64,000 nucleotides of DNA from Hyphomicrobiales bacterium (GCA_900469445.1 UBXM01000001.1:619724-683723), one strand, 5' to 3'. Counted from the first letter of the stretch, positions 10,448 to 18,547 are shown. The notes: generated by a model from the sequence alone, not told the origin. Translations and numbers: made by a program.

Positions 10448-11302
10448 TTAAATTGATTGCGGCATGATCCGTGCCGCAATCAGGCTCGACAGCGCCTCGA
10501 CCATGACCGCATCAGCTCCGCGCCTTGGAATGAGCACGAACTCGACGTCTTCGAGGCGCGGCAGCCGGTCACCGGCAATTTCGCGCAAGCCCTCCGGCAC
10601 CATGCTGCGCGGCTGCACCATCACCCCCATGCCCGCGCGCGCCGCAGCCGTCAGACCACTCAGACTGCCGCAGGTGCAGACCACACGCCAGGCAAGTTTT
10701 TCACGATCCAGAGCCTCCTGCACCACCCGTCGGGTGATCGAAGGCGGCGGAAAGGCGATCAGCGGCAGAACCGCATCTTTTGCCGGCGCGAAATGAGGAT
10801 CCCGCGCCAGCCAGACCAGCGGCTCGCGATACAAAAGCTTGCCATGCGTTTCGCCGACATGGCGCTTGGCAAGCACGAGATCGAGGTCACCGGCATCCTG
10901 CATCTGGTTGAGCACGGCCGAAAGCGCCACCGTCAGCTCCAGATCTACCAGCGGATGGAGACGGATGAAATCCTCCAATATCCCCGTCAGCCGGTTGGCA
11001 ACCACATCTTCCGAAACCCCAAGCCTCAAACGTCCGCGCAACCGGCTTTCGCCAAAAAGCGACAGGACCTGACCATTGAGATCGAGCATACCCCGCGCAT
11101 AACCGACAAGCGCCTCGCCATCGGCGGTCAGTCTCACCTGATGCGTGTCACGAAACACCAGCTGGCGCCCCAGTGATTTCTCCAGCCGCTGGATATGCTG
11201 AGTCACGGTCGACTGTCCGACCCCGAGCCTCGCTGCAGCCTCGGTGAAACTGCCGGTCTGCTGCAACATCAGAAAACTGTCGAGATGGTGGAGGTTCAGC
11301 AT
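10448..11302 (-). CDS. LysR-family transcriptional regulator
   Basis: 284 residues. The N-terminal winged helix-turn-helix (LHHLDSFLMLQQTGSFTEAA followed by ARLGVGQSTVTQHIQRLE) is a canonical LysR DNA-binding domain; the rest is the two-lobed effector-binding domain. It is divergent from a predicted transporter gene, with about 100 nt between the starts, so the transporter is the likely target and autoregulation is likely. The effector is unknown. Confidence 0.92.
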   Translation of the reverse strand: MLNLHHLDSFLMLQQTGSFTEAAARLGVGQSTVTQHIQRLEKSLGRQLVFRDTHQVRLTADGEALVGYARGMLDLNGQVLSLFGESRLRGRLRLGVSEDVVANRLTGILEDFIRLHPLVDLELTVALSAVLNQMQDAGDLDLVLAKRHVGETHGKLLYREPLVWLARDPHFAPAKDAVLPLIAFPPPSITRRVVQEALDREKLAWRVVCTCGSLSGLTAAARAGMGVMVQPRSMVPEGLREIAGDRLPRLEDVEFVLIPRRGADAVMVEALSSLIAARIMPQSI

Positions 11303-11404
11303 CGTTATTTCGCTTCGTGATAACTGTTAGTGTTTGAATTATAATTCACGATAAGGGAGACCACAATCCTTCTACCTAGAGGACGCAAGCCTGAGGAGCA
11401 TGTG

Positions 11405-12403
11405 ATGAAGCGTTTCCTGCCCGACCAATATACGATGGTGCTGTTGGGGACCGTGATCCTTGCGTCCATTCTCCCCATTCAGGGCGTCTGGGCAGACTGG
11501 TTCGCCATTGCGACCGACATCGCCATCGGCCTGCTTTTCTTCCTCCACGGCGCGCGCCTGGCGCGCGACACGGTGATTGCCGGCGTTCTGCATTGGCGTC
11601 TGCACCTGACGATCGTGCTCACGACCTTCGCCCTATTCCCGATCCTGGGGCTTGCCTTCGGTTTGATCCCAGAAAGCATCCTCCCGGCACCGCTTTATCT
11701 CGGCCTGCTCTTCCTCTGCGTTCTGCCCTCGACGATCCAGTCGTCGATCGCCTTCACCTCGATGGCCGGCGGCAATGTGCCTGCCGCCATCGTCGCCGCA
11801 TCCGGCTCCAACATTCTCGGCATGTTTCTGACCCCGGCTCTCATCGCACTTCTCCTGTCGACGACGGGCGGCGGCGGCGTTTCGCTCGATGCGCTACAAA
11901 AGATAGCGCTGCAGCTGCTCGCGCCCTTCATTCTCGGCCAGTTGCTGCAGCCCTGGATCGGCAATTGGATCCGCTCGAAGAAGAAGCTGCTCACCCCGTT
12001 CGACCGCGGCTCCATCCTGATGGTCGTCTACCTCGCCTTCTCGACAGCTGTCATGGAAGGCATCTGGCAGACCTTCTCGCTCACCGATATCGCGGTCGTC
12101 ATCGGCCTCGACATCATTCTGCTCGCAGCCGTGCTCTGCATCACCATGTTCGGCAGCAGGCTGCTCGGCTTCAGCAAGGAAGACGAGATCACCATCACCT
12201 TCTGCGGTTCGAAAAAGTCGCTGGCATCGGGTGTTCCGATGGCAAACGCCATCTTCGCCGGAAACTCCGCATCCATCGGCGCAATCGTGCTGCCGATCAT
12301 GCTCTTCCATCAGATCCAGCTGATGACCTGCGCCGTGCTTGCACAGAAATATGCCGAGCGCCTGAAGGCTAAGGAAGTGAATGCCGAGCCGGCTGCAGCG
12401 TAG
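11405..12403 (+). CDS. Bile-acid:sodium symporter-like transporter (SBF_like family)
   Basis: 332 residues, about ten hydrophobic segments, with the family pattern LFFLHGARL in helix 2 and SSIAFTSMAGGN in the middle, as in the YfeH/SBF_like branch (PF13593). Members are thought to be cation-coupled organic anion transporters; the substrate here is unknown. I chose ATG at 11405 because GAGGAG (11393-11398) lies 6 nt upstream; a GTG at 11402 is in frame but less well placed. It is divergent from the LysR gene, which probably controls it. A strong bidirectional terminator follows. Confidence 0.82.
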   Translation: MKRFLPDQYTMVLLGTVILASILPIQGVWADWFAIATDIAIGLLFFLHGARLARDTVIAGVLHWRLHLTIVLTTFALFPILGLAFGLIPESILPAPLYLGLLFLCVLPSTIQSSIAFTSMAGGNVPAAIVAASGSNILGMFLTPALIALLLSTTGGGGVSLDALQKIALQLLAPFILGQLLQPWIGNWIRSKKKLLTPFDRGSILMVVYLAFSTAVMEGIWQTFSLTDIAVVIGLDIILLAAVLCITMFGSRLLGFSKEDEITITFCGSKKSLASGVPMANAIFAGNSASIGAIVLPIMLFHQIQLMTCAVLAQKYAERLKAKEVNAEPAAA

Positions 12404-12421
12404 CTAGCTCCTAATAAAAAA

Positions 12422-12449
12422 CGCCCCTTCCTCGCGAAAGGAAGGGGCG
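12422..12449. terminator. Bidirectional hairpin terminator
   Basis: A perfect 10-bp stem (CGCCCCTTCC / GGAAGGGGCG, loop TCGCGAAA) lies between the convergent transporter and small heat-shock genes. The A-run just before it (12416-12421) gives T-tract context for the minus strand. Confidence 0.75.
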
Positions 12450-12494
12450 CCGGCCTGCGGTCTTTGATGGGAGGATCAAAGGGGATGCAAAGCG

Positions 12495-12977
12495 TTAGTT
12501 GACCTGTTGCGGAGCGACCTGGGCCTCGATCGTCTTGGCCGTATCGCCGGCCTCGGCTGCGATAGAGATGCGGCGCGGCTTCATCGCTTCGGGAATGTTG
12601 CGAACGAGATCGATATGAAGCAATCCGTTCTTCAGCGAAGCGGCCTCGACTTCAACGTGATCGGCGAGCTGGAAGCGTCGCTCGAAGGCGCGCTTGGCGA
12701 TGCCGCGATAGAGATATTCGTTCTGATCGGCACCATCTTCCTCGGCCTTTTCACCCTTCACGGTCAGAGCATGGGCCTGGAATTCGATCGAAAGTTCCTT
12801 TTCGTCGAAACCGGCGACGGCCATGGTGATGCGGTAGGTGTTTTCACCAGTCCGCTCGATGTTATAGGGCGGATAGCTCTGCCCCTGATCGCCAAAGTTG
12901 CGATTGTCGAGAAGATTGAAGAGACGGTCGAAACCGACTGTGGAGCGATAGAGAGGGGAAAAATCGACGTGACGCAT
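12495..12977 (-). CDS. Small heat-shock protein, Hsp20/IbpA family
   Basis: 160 residues starting MRHVDFSPLYRSTVGFDRLF, the typical N-terminus of rhizobial IbpA-like proteins, then an alpha-crystallin domain (about residues 35-130) including NTYRITMAVAGFDEKEL and the GLLHIDLVR strand. ATP-independent holdase that keeps unfolding proteins soluble for Hsp70/ClpB. The start at 12977 is set by GGAGG five nt upstream; the longer frame to 13031 reads through the predicted RNA thermometer and is rejected. Regulation is likely twofold: an RpoH-type promoter (13081-13111) and a ROSE-type thermometer masking the Shine-Dalgarno sequence. It is monocistronic. Confidence 0.93.
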   Translation of the reverse strand: MRHVDFSPLYRSTVGFDRLFNLLDNRNFGDQGQSYPPYNIERTGENTYRITMAVAGFDEKELSIEFQAHALTVKGEKAEEDGADQNEYLYRGIAKRAFERRFQLADHVEVEAASLKNGLLHIDLVRNIPEAMKPRRISIAAEAGDTAKTIEAQVAPQQVN

Positions 12978-13075
12978 AATGTCCTCCATGGAAGCGACGT
13001 TGCGGTTTTCACTTGGGAACCTCCACCCCATATTGGCGATGAAGACCCCGTTGAGCAGACCCTTTCGGCGCCTGC
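12978..13075 (-). promoter_or_regulatory. ROSE-type RNA thermometer in the sHSP 5' UTR
   Basis: The last hairpin before the start codon (12981-12998) reads, on the minus strand, GUCGCUUCCAUGGAGGAC. It contains the ROSE signature U(U/C)GCU facing AGGA of the Shine-Dalgarno: U-A, C-G, bulged G, C-G, U-A, extended by U-G and C-G pairs and closed by a CAU loop. The bulged G opposite the Shine-Dalgarno is the hallmark of ROSE elements that control rhizobial small heat-shock genes by melting at heat-shock temperature. The upstream ~75 nt can form further GC-rich hairpins, as ROSE elements do; those outer boundaries are approximate. Confidence 0.82.
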
Positions 13076-13080
13076 AGAGT

Positions 13081-13111
13081 GAAGATGGGAATTACGCATT
13101 CGGCCTTCAAG
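13081..13111 (-). promoter_or_regulatory. Predicted RpoH (sigma-32) promoter of the sHSP gene
   Basis: On the minus strand CTTGAA (13106-13111) is followed after 16 nt by CCCATCTTC (13081-13089), close to the sigma-32 -35 and -10 elements. The spacer is slightly longer than the E. coli optimum. It places the transcript start near 13073, at the predicted 5' border of the ROSE element. Confidence 0.55.
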
Positions 13112-13520
13112 CCCCCCACTTGTCACAGCCGCTCCGGCAATGAATGCCGCATGAACGGCAGGTTTTGCCGAGGTTCAGCCCCGGATTGCTAAAAAACAGG
13201 TTCTGGAAGGCGGCATGCCTCCTTGGACCGAAGCATCATTCGTCCCTTCGCTTCGGTCAGCCTTGCCGGAACCGCTCTGTCATCCCCGTGTCACCGGTTC
13301 CGGCCTTCTTTCCTCCCGGCATGGGCAGCGCCAAGCGCCAATACGCACGAAGCCCCGCCAGACGCCGCCCCCGAGCACTGCCTCCGATTTTCCGACCGCT
13401 GCCGCATTCAAACCCTGACCGCATACACCTCCTTCAGGTTGTCGCCATCGCCGCGGCAAGAGCAGCCGGAAAAAAGCGATTTTGCTTGACCTCGCGTCAC
13501 ACTCGCCTAACGCTGAAATC
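13112..13520. other. Intergenic region, no supported gene
   Basis: About 410 nt between the heat-shock promoter and the hydrolase start. Several overlapping frames are open on the plus strand (for example 13144-13524), but they have no ribosome binding site, are proline/arginine-rich as expected of random GC-rich DNA, and resemble no family I know. A TTGACC hexamer near 13485 may be part of the hydrolase promoter. Confidence 0.5.
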
Positions 13521-14507
13521 ATGAGCGAGACCCAAATCAGCGACAATATCTTCCGCCTCACCTCGGCCAATCCCGCGCCGGACAATTACTCCGCCGGCTA
13601 TTTCACCGGCCATCGCGGCGTGAAGATGCGTTACGGCCTGTTCCGGTCGGATATCGTGCCGGCGCGCGGCACCATCGTGCTGCTGCAGGGGCGCAACGAG
13701 TTCATCGAGAAATATTTCGAAACGATCCGCGATCTGAACGCGATGGGGCTCTGGGTGGCGACCTACGACCTGCGCGGCCAGGGCGGCTCGGATCGCCTGA
13801 AGAAGGACCCGAAGAAAGGCCACGTCCGGCGCTTTTCCGATTACGAAAAGGATCTGGAGATCTTTCTGGAACAGGTCGTGCTGCCGGATGCCCGCCTGCC
13901 CTTTTTCCTCGTCGCCCATTCCACCGGAGCGCTGATCGCCCTTTCGGCCGCACCGCGACTGTCTAACCGCATCAGCCGGATGGCGCTGGCTTCGCCCTAT
14001 ATCGGCTTCCACGGCCAGCCCGCCTCGGAAAAGCTTGCTCGCCCGCTGGCGCGCCTGATGTCGTGGACGGGGCTCGGCGGCGTCCAGCTCGGTGGCGATC
14101 GGCGACTGATCCCCTTCGAAGGCAACGGATTGACCGGAGACCGCAAGCGCTTCGAACGCAACCTTGATCTCTACAAGGCCTTCAGGGACCTGACGGTCGG
14201 CGCCCCGACCGCGCGGTGGGTTCATGAGACGCTGAAAGCTGCTAGCCGCGTTTCGCTGCAGGCGCATCTGACGGAAATCACCATCCCGACATTGATCCTC
14301 GCCCCTGTCCTGGACGGCGTCGTGCCCTACCGGCTGCAGGAAAATCTCTCGCGAAATTTTCGCGCCGGTCAGCTCGTCACGATCACCGGCGGCCGGCACG
14401 AACTGTTTCAGGAGAAGGATATCTATCGCGCCCAGGCCATGGCCGCGATCGAGACCTTCATGCCAGGCCTCGATGGAGGCCTGGATCTCTCCGAAACGGC
14501 AGCCTGA
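13521..14507 (+). CDS. Alpha/beta hydrolase, lysophospholipase (PldB-like)
   Basis: 328 residues from the ATG at 13521 (MSETQISDN); an in-frame TTG at 13482 would add 13 residues but has no ribosome binding site. The order is the serine hydrolase fold: LLQGRNEFIEKY oxyanion region, TYDLRGQGGS, nucleophile S134 in AHSTG, an acidic residue in LDGVVPYR and the histidine in GGRHELFQE. This matches the Hydrolase_4 family (lysophospholipase L2 / monoacylglycerol lipase). Substrate likely a lysophospholipid or monoacylglycerol in the inner leaflet. It converges with hisN, with only 8 nt between the two stop codons. Confidence 0.85.
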   Translation: MSETQISDNIFRLTSANPAPDNYSAGYFTGHRGVKMRYGLFRSDIVPARGTIVLLQGRNEFIEKYFETIRDLNAMGLWVATYDLRGQGGSDRLKKDPKKGHVRRFSDYEKDLEIFLEQVVLPDARLPFFLVAHSTGALIALSAAPRLSNRISRMALASPYIGFHGQPASEKLARPLARLMSWTGLGGVQLGGDRRLIPFEGNGLTGDRKRFERNLDLYKAFRDLTVGAPTARWVHETLKAASRVSLQAHLTEITIPTLILAPVLDGVVPYRLQENLSRNFRAGQLVTITGGRHELFQEKDIYRAQAMAAIETFMPGLDGGLDLSETAA

Positions 14508-14515
14508 GCATAAGG

Positions 14516-15292
14516 TTAACCCCCAGTCAGAAGAGCCATCGCCTGCGCGTGAACGGCCTTTGACCCGGCAGCGATGATATTGCCGCCATTTTCCGGTCGG
14601 CCGCCGTCCCAGGTGGTGATCACACCGCCTGCCTGCTCGATGATCGGGATCAGCGCACCGACATCGTATGGCTGCAGGCTGTTTTCGACCACGAGGTCGA
14701 CATGCCCTGCGGCAAGCAGCGCATAGGCATAACAATCGCAGCCATAACGGAACAGCCGTACCTTCTCTTCGACGGCACGGTAACGCTTCAGGTCGTCACC
14801 CTGGAAGATATGTGGCGATGTCGTGAACAGAATGGCGTCGGAAAGCGACCCGCAGTCACGCACCGAAATCTGCCGCTCGCCATCCGGACCCGAATACCAG
14901 GAGCGGCTGCCATCGGCGAAATAACGCTCTCCGATAAACGGCTGATCCATCATGCCCATGGTCGCCCGTCCGTTGGAACGCAGACCGATCAGAGTCCCCC
15001 AGACCGGCAGGCCGGAAATAAACGCCCGCGTCCCATCGATCGGATCGATAACCCAGACATGCTCGCGATCGAGCCCGATATTTCCATGCTCTTCACCGAG
15101 AATGCCATGTTCGGGAAAACGCTCCGCGATCAGCGCCCGGATCGCGGTCTCCGCCGCACGATCGCCTTCCGTTACCGGATCGAACCCGCCGGCAGCCTTG
15201 TTGACGACGGAAATCCCGGTGCGGAAGCGCGGCAGCGTCTCACCCTTGGCGGCATCGGCAAGCGCATTGAAGAAATCGCGATCAGGCAGCAT
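14516..15292 (-). CDS. hisN: Histidinol-phosphatase, inositol-monophosphatase family
   Basis: 258 residues with the metal-binding signatures of the IMPase superfamily: GEEHG, WVIDPIDGTRAF and the C-terminal PYDVGALIPIIEQAGG. The HisN branch dephosphorylates L-histidinol phosphate in histidine synthesis, and the sequence fits that branch better than SuhB-type inositol phosphatases. It lies next to the mmgR sRNA, whose Rfam family name (suhB) comes from this kind of neighbour. A SuhB-like or other phosphatase activity cannot be fully excluded. Confidence 0.82.
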   Translation of the reverse strand: MLPDRDFFNALADAAKGETLPRFRTGISVVNKAAGGFDPVTEGDRAAETAIRALIAERFPEHGILGEEHGNIGLDREHVWVIDPIDGTRAFISGLPVWGTLIGLRSNGRATMGMMDQPFIGERYFADGSRSWYSGPDGERQISVRDCGSLSDAILFTTSPHIFQGDDLKRYRAVEEKVRLFRYGCDCYAYALLAAGHVDLVVENSLQPYDVGALIPIIEQAGGVITTWDGGRPENGGNIIAAGSKAVHAQAMALLTGG

Positions 15293-15445
15293 CGGCAGAT
15301 CCTTGAGAATATGAAGTGAAAGCTATGACGAGACAGAACGCATCCTTCATAGGGCGACATCCTGCCAAAGAAAACTGCTTTTGGTGCCACCCGCTTAATC
15401 AGGAAGCTCAAATATGATGCAAATTTAATCACATTAAAAATATGA

Positions 15446-15475
15446 TTGACAATTGTGCATAACTCGCCGTATTTT
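15446..15475 (+). promoter_or_regulatory. Sigma-70-type promoter of mmgR
   Basis: TTGACA (15446-15451), a perfect -35, is followed after 18 nt by TATTTT (15470-15475), putting the start near 15481-15483, exactly at the predicted 5' end of the sRNA. About 100 nt upstream of that start, TGGTGC (15382-15387) resembles one half of an NtrC site; nitrogen control of mmgR is reported in Sinorhizobium, but the half-site here is only suggestive. Confidence 0.65.
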
Positions 15476-15480
15476 CCCAG

Positions 15481-15558
15481 GCACAGTCTTTGACTGTAAA
15501 TACCCTCCTTGGGTGTTTCCTCCCTAGACTTAGCCGCGCGATGAGCGCGGTTTTTTTT
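15481..15558 (+). ncRNA. mmgR: MmgR / suhB-family (alpha-r8) trans-acting small RNA
   Basis: About 78 nt with three elements. Hairpin 1 is ACAGTC/GACTGT (15483-15497). Hairpin 2 is ACCC-TCCTT-GGGT (15502-15514). A single-stranded anti-Shine-Dalgarno stretch TTTCCTCCCT follows. The terminator has stem CCGCGC/GCGCGG (15534-15550) and a run of eight T. This is the architecture and length of the alpha-r8 sRNA called MmgR in Sinorhizobium (Rfam suhB), an Hfq-binding regulator linked to polyhydroxybutyrate accumulation. It lies between the hisN/suhB-type gene and the formylglutamate amidohydrolase-like gene, on the strand opposite to both. The family assignment rests on remembered motif and synteny, not on a covariance search. 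Confidence 0.85.
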
Positions 15559-15630
15559 GCCCGTATTGCGGCACGAATGACGGCAAGCCCGCATAGGGGC
15601 CACCGATCGCCGAACTTGATGAAGTCTTGA

Positions 15631-16518
15631 TTATTCGGCCGCGAGCGCGCCGGCATCATCGGAAAACTCGCCGACGAACTCCGCCATCTGGCGCATGAAG
15701 GTGGAAAGCGCTGCCGCAACCAGCGGAAACTCCGCCTTTTTCTCCAGCGTTACCTCATCGACATAAAGGCTGCGATTGATCTCGATCTGCAGCGCATGCA
15801 GTCCGCGCACCGGCCGGCCATAATGCTCGGTGATGAAACCGCCGGCATAGGGCTTGTTGCGCACGGCGGAAAAACCCATGTCGTCGAAAAACTGCAGCGC
15901 CGCGCGCGAAAGCTCGGCCGAGGCGCTGGTGCCGTAGCGATCACCGATGATGAAGTCCGGCCGCACATCCGAACCGGACAACCGGATATTGCCGGGCATC
16001 GAGTGGCAGTCGATCAGAATGCCCATGCCGAATCGGGCATGCGTGCGCGCGATCAATTTGCGCAGGCAGGCGTGATAAGGTTTATAAATCGTCTCAATTC
16101 GAGACAGGCCCTCGGCGACCGAAAGCCGCCGACGATAGATATCCATGTTCTCGGCAACGATGCGCGGAATGGTCCCCAGACCTCCCGCAACCCTCATCGA
16201 GCCGATATTGACATAGGGCGGCAGCGGTCCGTCGAACATGCGCGGATCTAATTCGTAGGGTTCGCGGTTGACATCGAGATATGCACGCGGAAAGTGTGCG
16301 ACGAGAAGCGGAGCTCCCAGTTCCGGGGCGTCGGCAAAAAGCTCGTCGACATAGTGATCGGCGGAGCGCCGGATCGAAAGCGTGTCCAGGTGACTGCTGG
16401 CGAGGAAATCCACAGGAAAATGGTTGCCGCTATGCGGTGAATTGAAGACGAATGGGACGGTCTGCGTCGCGGGCTCCCTGACTTCAAACTCCTGAAAATC
16501 TCCCGCGGACTGATCCAT
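15631..16518 (-). CDS. N-formylglutamate amidohydrolase family protein
   Basis: 295 residues of the FGase family (PF05013). Metal-ligand-type motifs are visible in NSPHSGNHFP near the N-terminus and LIDCHSMPG in the middle, with ITEHYG further on. In histidine catabolism HutG hydrolyses N-formyl-L-glutamate, but here no other hut gene is nearby, so the physiological substrate is uncertain. It is divergent from cpdR, and downstream on the opposite strand lies mmgR. Confidence 0.85.
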   Translation of the reverse strand: MDQSAGDFQEFEVREPATQTVPFVFNSPHSGNHFPVDFLASSHLDTLSIRRSADHYVDELFADAPELGAPLLVAHFPRAYLDVNREPYELDPRMFDGPLPPYVNIGSMRVAGGLGTIPRIVAENMDIYRRRLSVAEGLSRIETIYKPYHACLRKLIARTHARFGMGILIDCHSMPGNIRLSGSDVRPDFIIGDRYGTSASAELSRAALQFFDDMGFSAVRNKPYAGGFITEHYGRPVRGLHALQIEINRSLYVDEVTLEKKAEFPLVAAALSTFMRQMAEFVGEFSDDAGALAAE

Positions 16519-16621
16519 CCTGCCTTTACCATGTCACGAACAAGTCTGATGTGGCATGTTGCCAGTTGCCCGGCGCCAAGTCCATACTATGTATATCCCA
16601 CCAAACGCCGCTCCGCGTCGG

Positions 16622-16638
16622 TTAAACGGAAATTTACC
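16622..16638. promoter_or_regulatory. Near-consensus CtrA box upstream of cpdR
   Basis: TTAA-N7-TTTACC, one mismatch from the CtrA consensus TTAA-N7-TTAA(CC), lies about 60 nt upstream of the cpdR start codon. CtrA is the master cell-cycle regulator of alphaproteobacteria and cpdR is a known CtrA-pathway gene; binding here is a prediction. Confidence 0.4.
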
Positions 16639-16698
16639 GTAAGCTGGCATTATGGAAGGCTCATACAACCTCAGGCATGCACGGATACGGTCCCGACG

Positions 16699-17064
16699 AT
16701 GATACAGAAAATCCTTCTCGCCGAAGACGACAACGATATGCGCCGTTTTCTGGTGAAGGCACTGGAAAAGGCGGGATACAAGGTCGCCTCTTTCGACAAT
16801 GGCGCAAGCGCCTATGACCGGCTGCGCGAAGAGCCCTTCTCGCTGCTGCTGACCGACATCGTCATGCCGGAAATGGACGGCATCGAGCTTGCCCGTCGCG
16901 CCACCGAACTCGATCCGGACCTCAAGGTGATGTTCATCACCGGCTTTGCCGCCGTTGCATTGAATTCCGATTCGAAGGCTCCGAAGGATGCCAAGGTTCT
17001 CTCCAAGCCCTTCCACCTTCGCGACCTCGTCGACGAAGTGAACAAGATGCTTGCGGCCGCCTGA
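16699..17064 (+). CDS. cpdR: CpdR, single-domain response regulator of ClpXP proteolysis
   Basis: 121 residues, a receiver domain with no output domain. Acidic pocket E9-D10-D11, phospho-acceptor D53 in LLTDIVMPEMDG, T81 in FITGFA and K103 in LSKPF are all present. The C-terminus ends in alanines, as in Caulobacter and Sinorhizobium CpdR. Unphosphorylated CpdR docks ClpXP at the cell pole and promotes degradation of CtrA and other cell-cycle proteins; the CckA-ChpT relay phosphorylates it. I chose ATG 16699 rather than the far upstream frame start at 16531 because receiver domains begin here (MIQKILLAEDD). The preceding region carries a near CtrA box. Confidence 0.93.
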   Translation: MIQKILLAEDDNDMRRFLVKALEKAGYKVASFDNGASAYDRLREEPFSLLLTDIVMPEMDGIELARRATELDPDLKVMFITGFAAVALNSDSKAPKDAKVLSKPFHLRDLVDEVNKMLAAA

Positions 17065-17277
17065 GACTTTTCTTCAGAATCAACTGCTTGATCGAGGCGC
17101 CCATTCGGGCGCCTTATTCGTTTTCGGGCCATCACAGCGACCGCCCGTGACGCCCATTGCGGTCATCCACAGACACAAAAATCCCGAAAATGCAGGGCCG
17201 TCAAAAAAGCTTCGCATTTCCTCCAAAAAACCAGTTGACGGCCCGATCACACTATGGTCTATGCGCCGACATCGGAT

Positions 17278-17352
<75 letters not shown>

Positions 17353-17365
17353 TCCGATCCTTCGC

Positions 17366-17389
17366 AAGGCCTTGTTCCAACAAGGCCTT
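17366..17389 (+). terminator. Terminator of tRNA-Val
   Basis: Inverted repeat AAGGCCTTG / CAAGGCCTT followed by TT, starting 14 nt after the tRNA CCA end. Confidence 0.75.
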
Positions 17390-17692
17390 TTGCATTTCTG
17401 GCACAGCGTCGATCGCTTACGGGCAGCCTGTAATTTCCGTCAAAAATCACCCGATAATCCGCTGCGATCAACTCGCCTGTTTGCCTGCGCGCGGCCGTCT
17501 TATGTGGCGTAGGTTCTGTTACGAATCACCTGCATATTTAATGCCCGACAGGTTCGCCGAACCCCGTACGGCTCCAAGCTCGACAATGCAGACACTATTC
17601 TCATTGGGTTCATGAATGCGCTTTTGTGGCGTCAGCGCAGATAGGGCGCTTCCGCAACGCAGTCCATTTCGGCCGGCCTGCTGCCCATTCGC
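17390..17692. other. Gene-free region downstream of tRNA-Val
   Basis: About 300 nt with no supported reading frame. I looked for an integrase, an attachment-site copy of the tRNA 3' end, or insertion-sequence ends next to the tRNA and found none. An open frame that runs through the tRNA gene into this stretch is rejected. Confidence 0.45.
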
Positions 17693-17893
17693 CTAGCCGT
17701 CCAGTTGCGTCAGGATCCACTGCATCAGCTGGACAAAATCTCTCGCCAGCTGCGCCAAGTCATCCATCATCAGAGATATCCGGTGATGGGCGTAGATAGC
17801 AGCCAGCGTCAGGGCCAGAACAACCAGCCACGGCCATATCGGCTTGCGCTTTGGTGGCGGTTTGCCGCCTTCGACTGGATTAACGACGGTCAT
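17693..17893 (-). CDS. Small single-TM protein, unknown
   Basis: 66 residues. A basic, proline-rich N-terminus (GGKPPPKRKPIW) is followed by one membrane helix (about residues 21-36) and an amphipathic tail rich in L, M, D and Q. The orientation predicted by the positive-inside rule places the N-terminus in the cytoplasm. I do not recognise the family. The gene is isolated, with no close neighbour on its strand, so a coding assignment rests on composition alone. Confidence 0.5.
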   Translation of the reverse strand: MTVVNPVEGGKPPPKRKPIWPWLVVLALTLAAIYAHHRISLMMDDLAQLARDFVQLMQWILTQLDG

Positions 17894-18224
17894 GGATCAT
17901 CTCCCGCTGACGTCATTACACGCTTTGCACCTGTCGACCAACTCCGCATCAAAGCATGAATGTAACGAGGCTCAAGCGCGTCGACGCTCGTAGATGGCGC
18001 ATTTGCGATAACGTTTCCCGCCCCCGTAACGCCGGCCAATCGATCCGCACATCCCTTACCATGGGTTAGAGCTGGCGCCGCCTATTCAACCATGTCGCGA
18101 TTTCCTGTCCTCGCGGCATGCCTAAAATCAAGAAAACGCGCAAATCCTGATCCCTAAATTACTGTTTGGTCACTTGTTTTGGGCAGTCTTGCGCAAACCA
18201 GGGCATCGATCCGAGAGAAGCAGG
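17894..18224. other. Intergenic region, nothing recognised
   Basis: 331 nt between the divergent small genes. It should hold both promoters. I see no operator or RNA element that I can name. Confidence 0.45.
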
Positions 18225-18461
18225 ATGGCACAGTTCAAATATTCTGACCGCCTCGTTCAGGCCAATTCATGGGCCTTCGACCAGGACTACAAGCCTGGAC
18301 AACCGGTCACCAATGCCGGCATCTATCGCTGTCGTACCTGCGGTGACGAGATCGTCGTCGACAAGGGTACGACGATCCCGAAAAGCCATCATGAGCATTC
18401 GCTTCTAGGAGCTGTCGTCTGGCAGCTTCTTGTCTTCGCCCAGAAACACCCCGGGCGATGA
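18225..18461 (+). CDS. Small putative zinc-ribbon protein
   Basis: 78 residues from ATG 18225 (MAQFKYSDRL), preceded by AGCAGG; a longer in-frame start at 18174 is less likely. The middle reads YRCRTCGDE and then KSHHEH, giving a C-x2-C pair with several downstream histidines that could complete a metal site. The beginning is polar, and the C-terminal part (LLGAVVWQLLVFAQ) is hydrophobic. No function can be assigned. It converges with the DUF1328 gene across a bidirectional terminator. Confidence 0.6.
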   Translation: MAQFKYSDRLVQANSWAFDQDYKPGQPVTNAGIYRCRTCGDEIVVDKGTTIPKSHHEHSLLGAVVWQLLVFAQKHPGR

Positions 18462-18488
18462 CATCAAGGCACCGCGCATAGAGATGCA

Positions 18489-18524
18489 AAAGCCGCCCCG
18501 GGGAGGATACCCGAGGGCGGCTTT
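18489..18524. terminator. Bidirectional hairpin terminator
   Basis: A 10-bp stem, AAAGCCGCCC (18489-18498) and GGGCGGCTTT (18515-18524), lies between two convergent small genes, with a tract of A or T at each end. Confidence 0.75.
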
Positions 18525-18547
18525 GTCGTTTCGGACATCTTGGGCGA

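Noticed and set aside
13144-13524. Overlapping small frames between the heat-shock gene and the hydrolase
   Set aside because: They have no ribosome binding site, and proline/arginine/serine-rich composition expected of non-coding GC-rich DNA.
14463-14484. A perfect 9-bp hairpin near the hydrolase stop codon
   Set aside because: It lies inside the coding sequence, lacks a T-run, and falls in codons consistent with the reading frame, so it is not called as a terminator.
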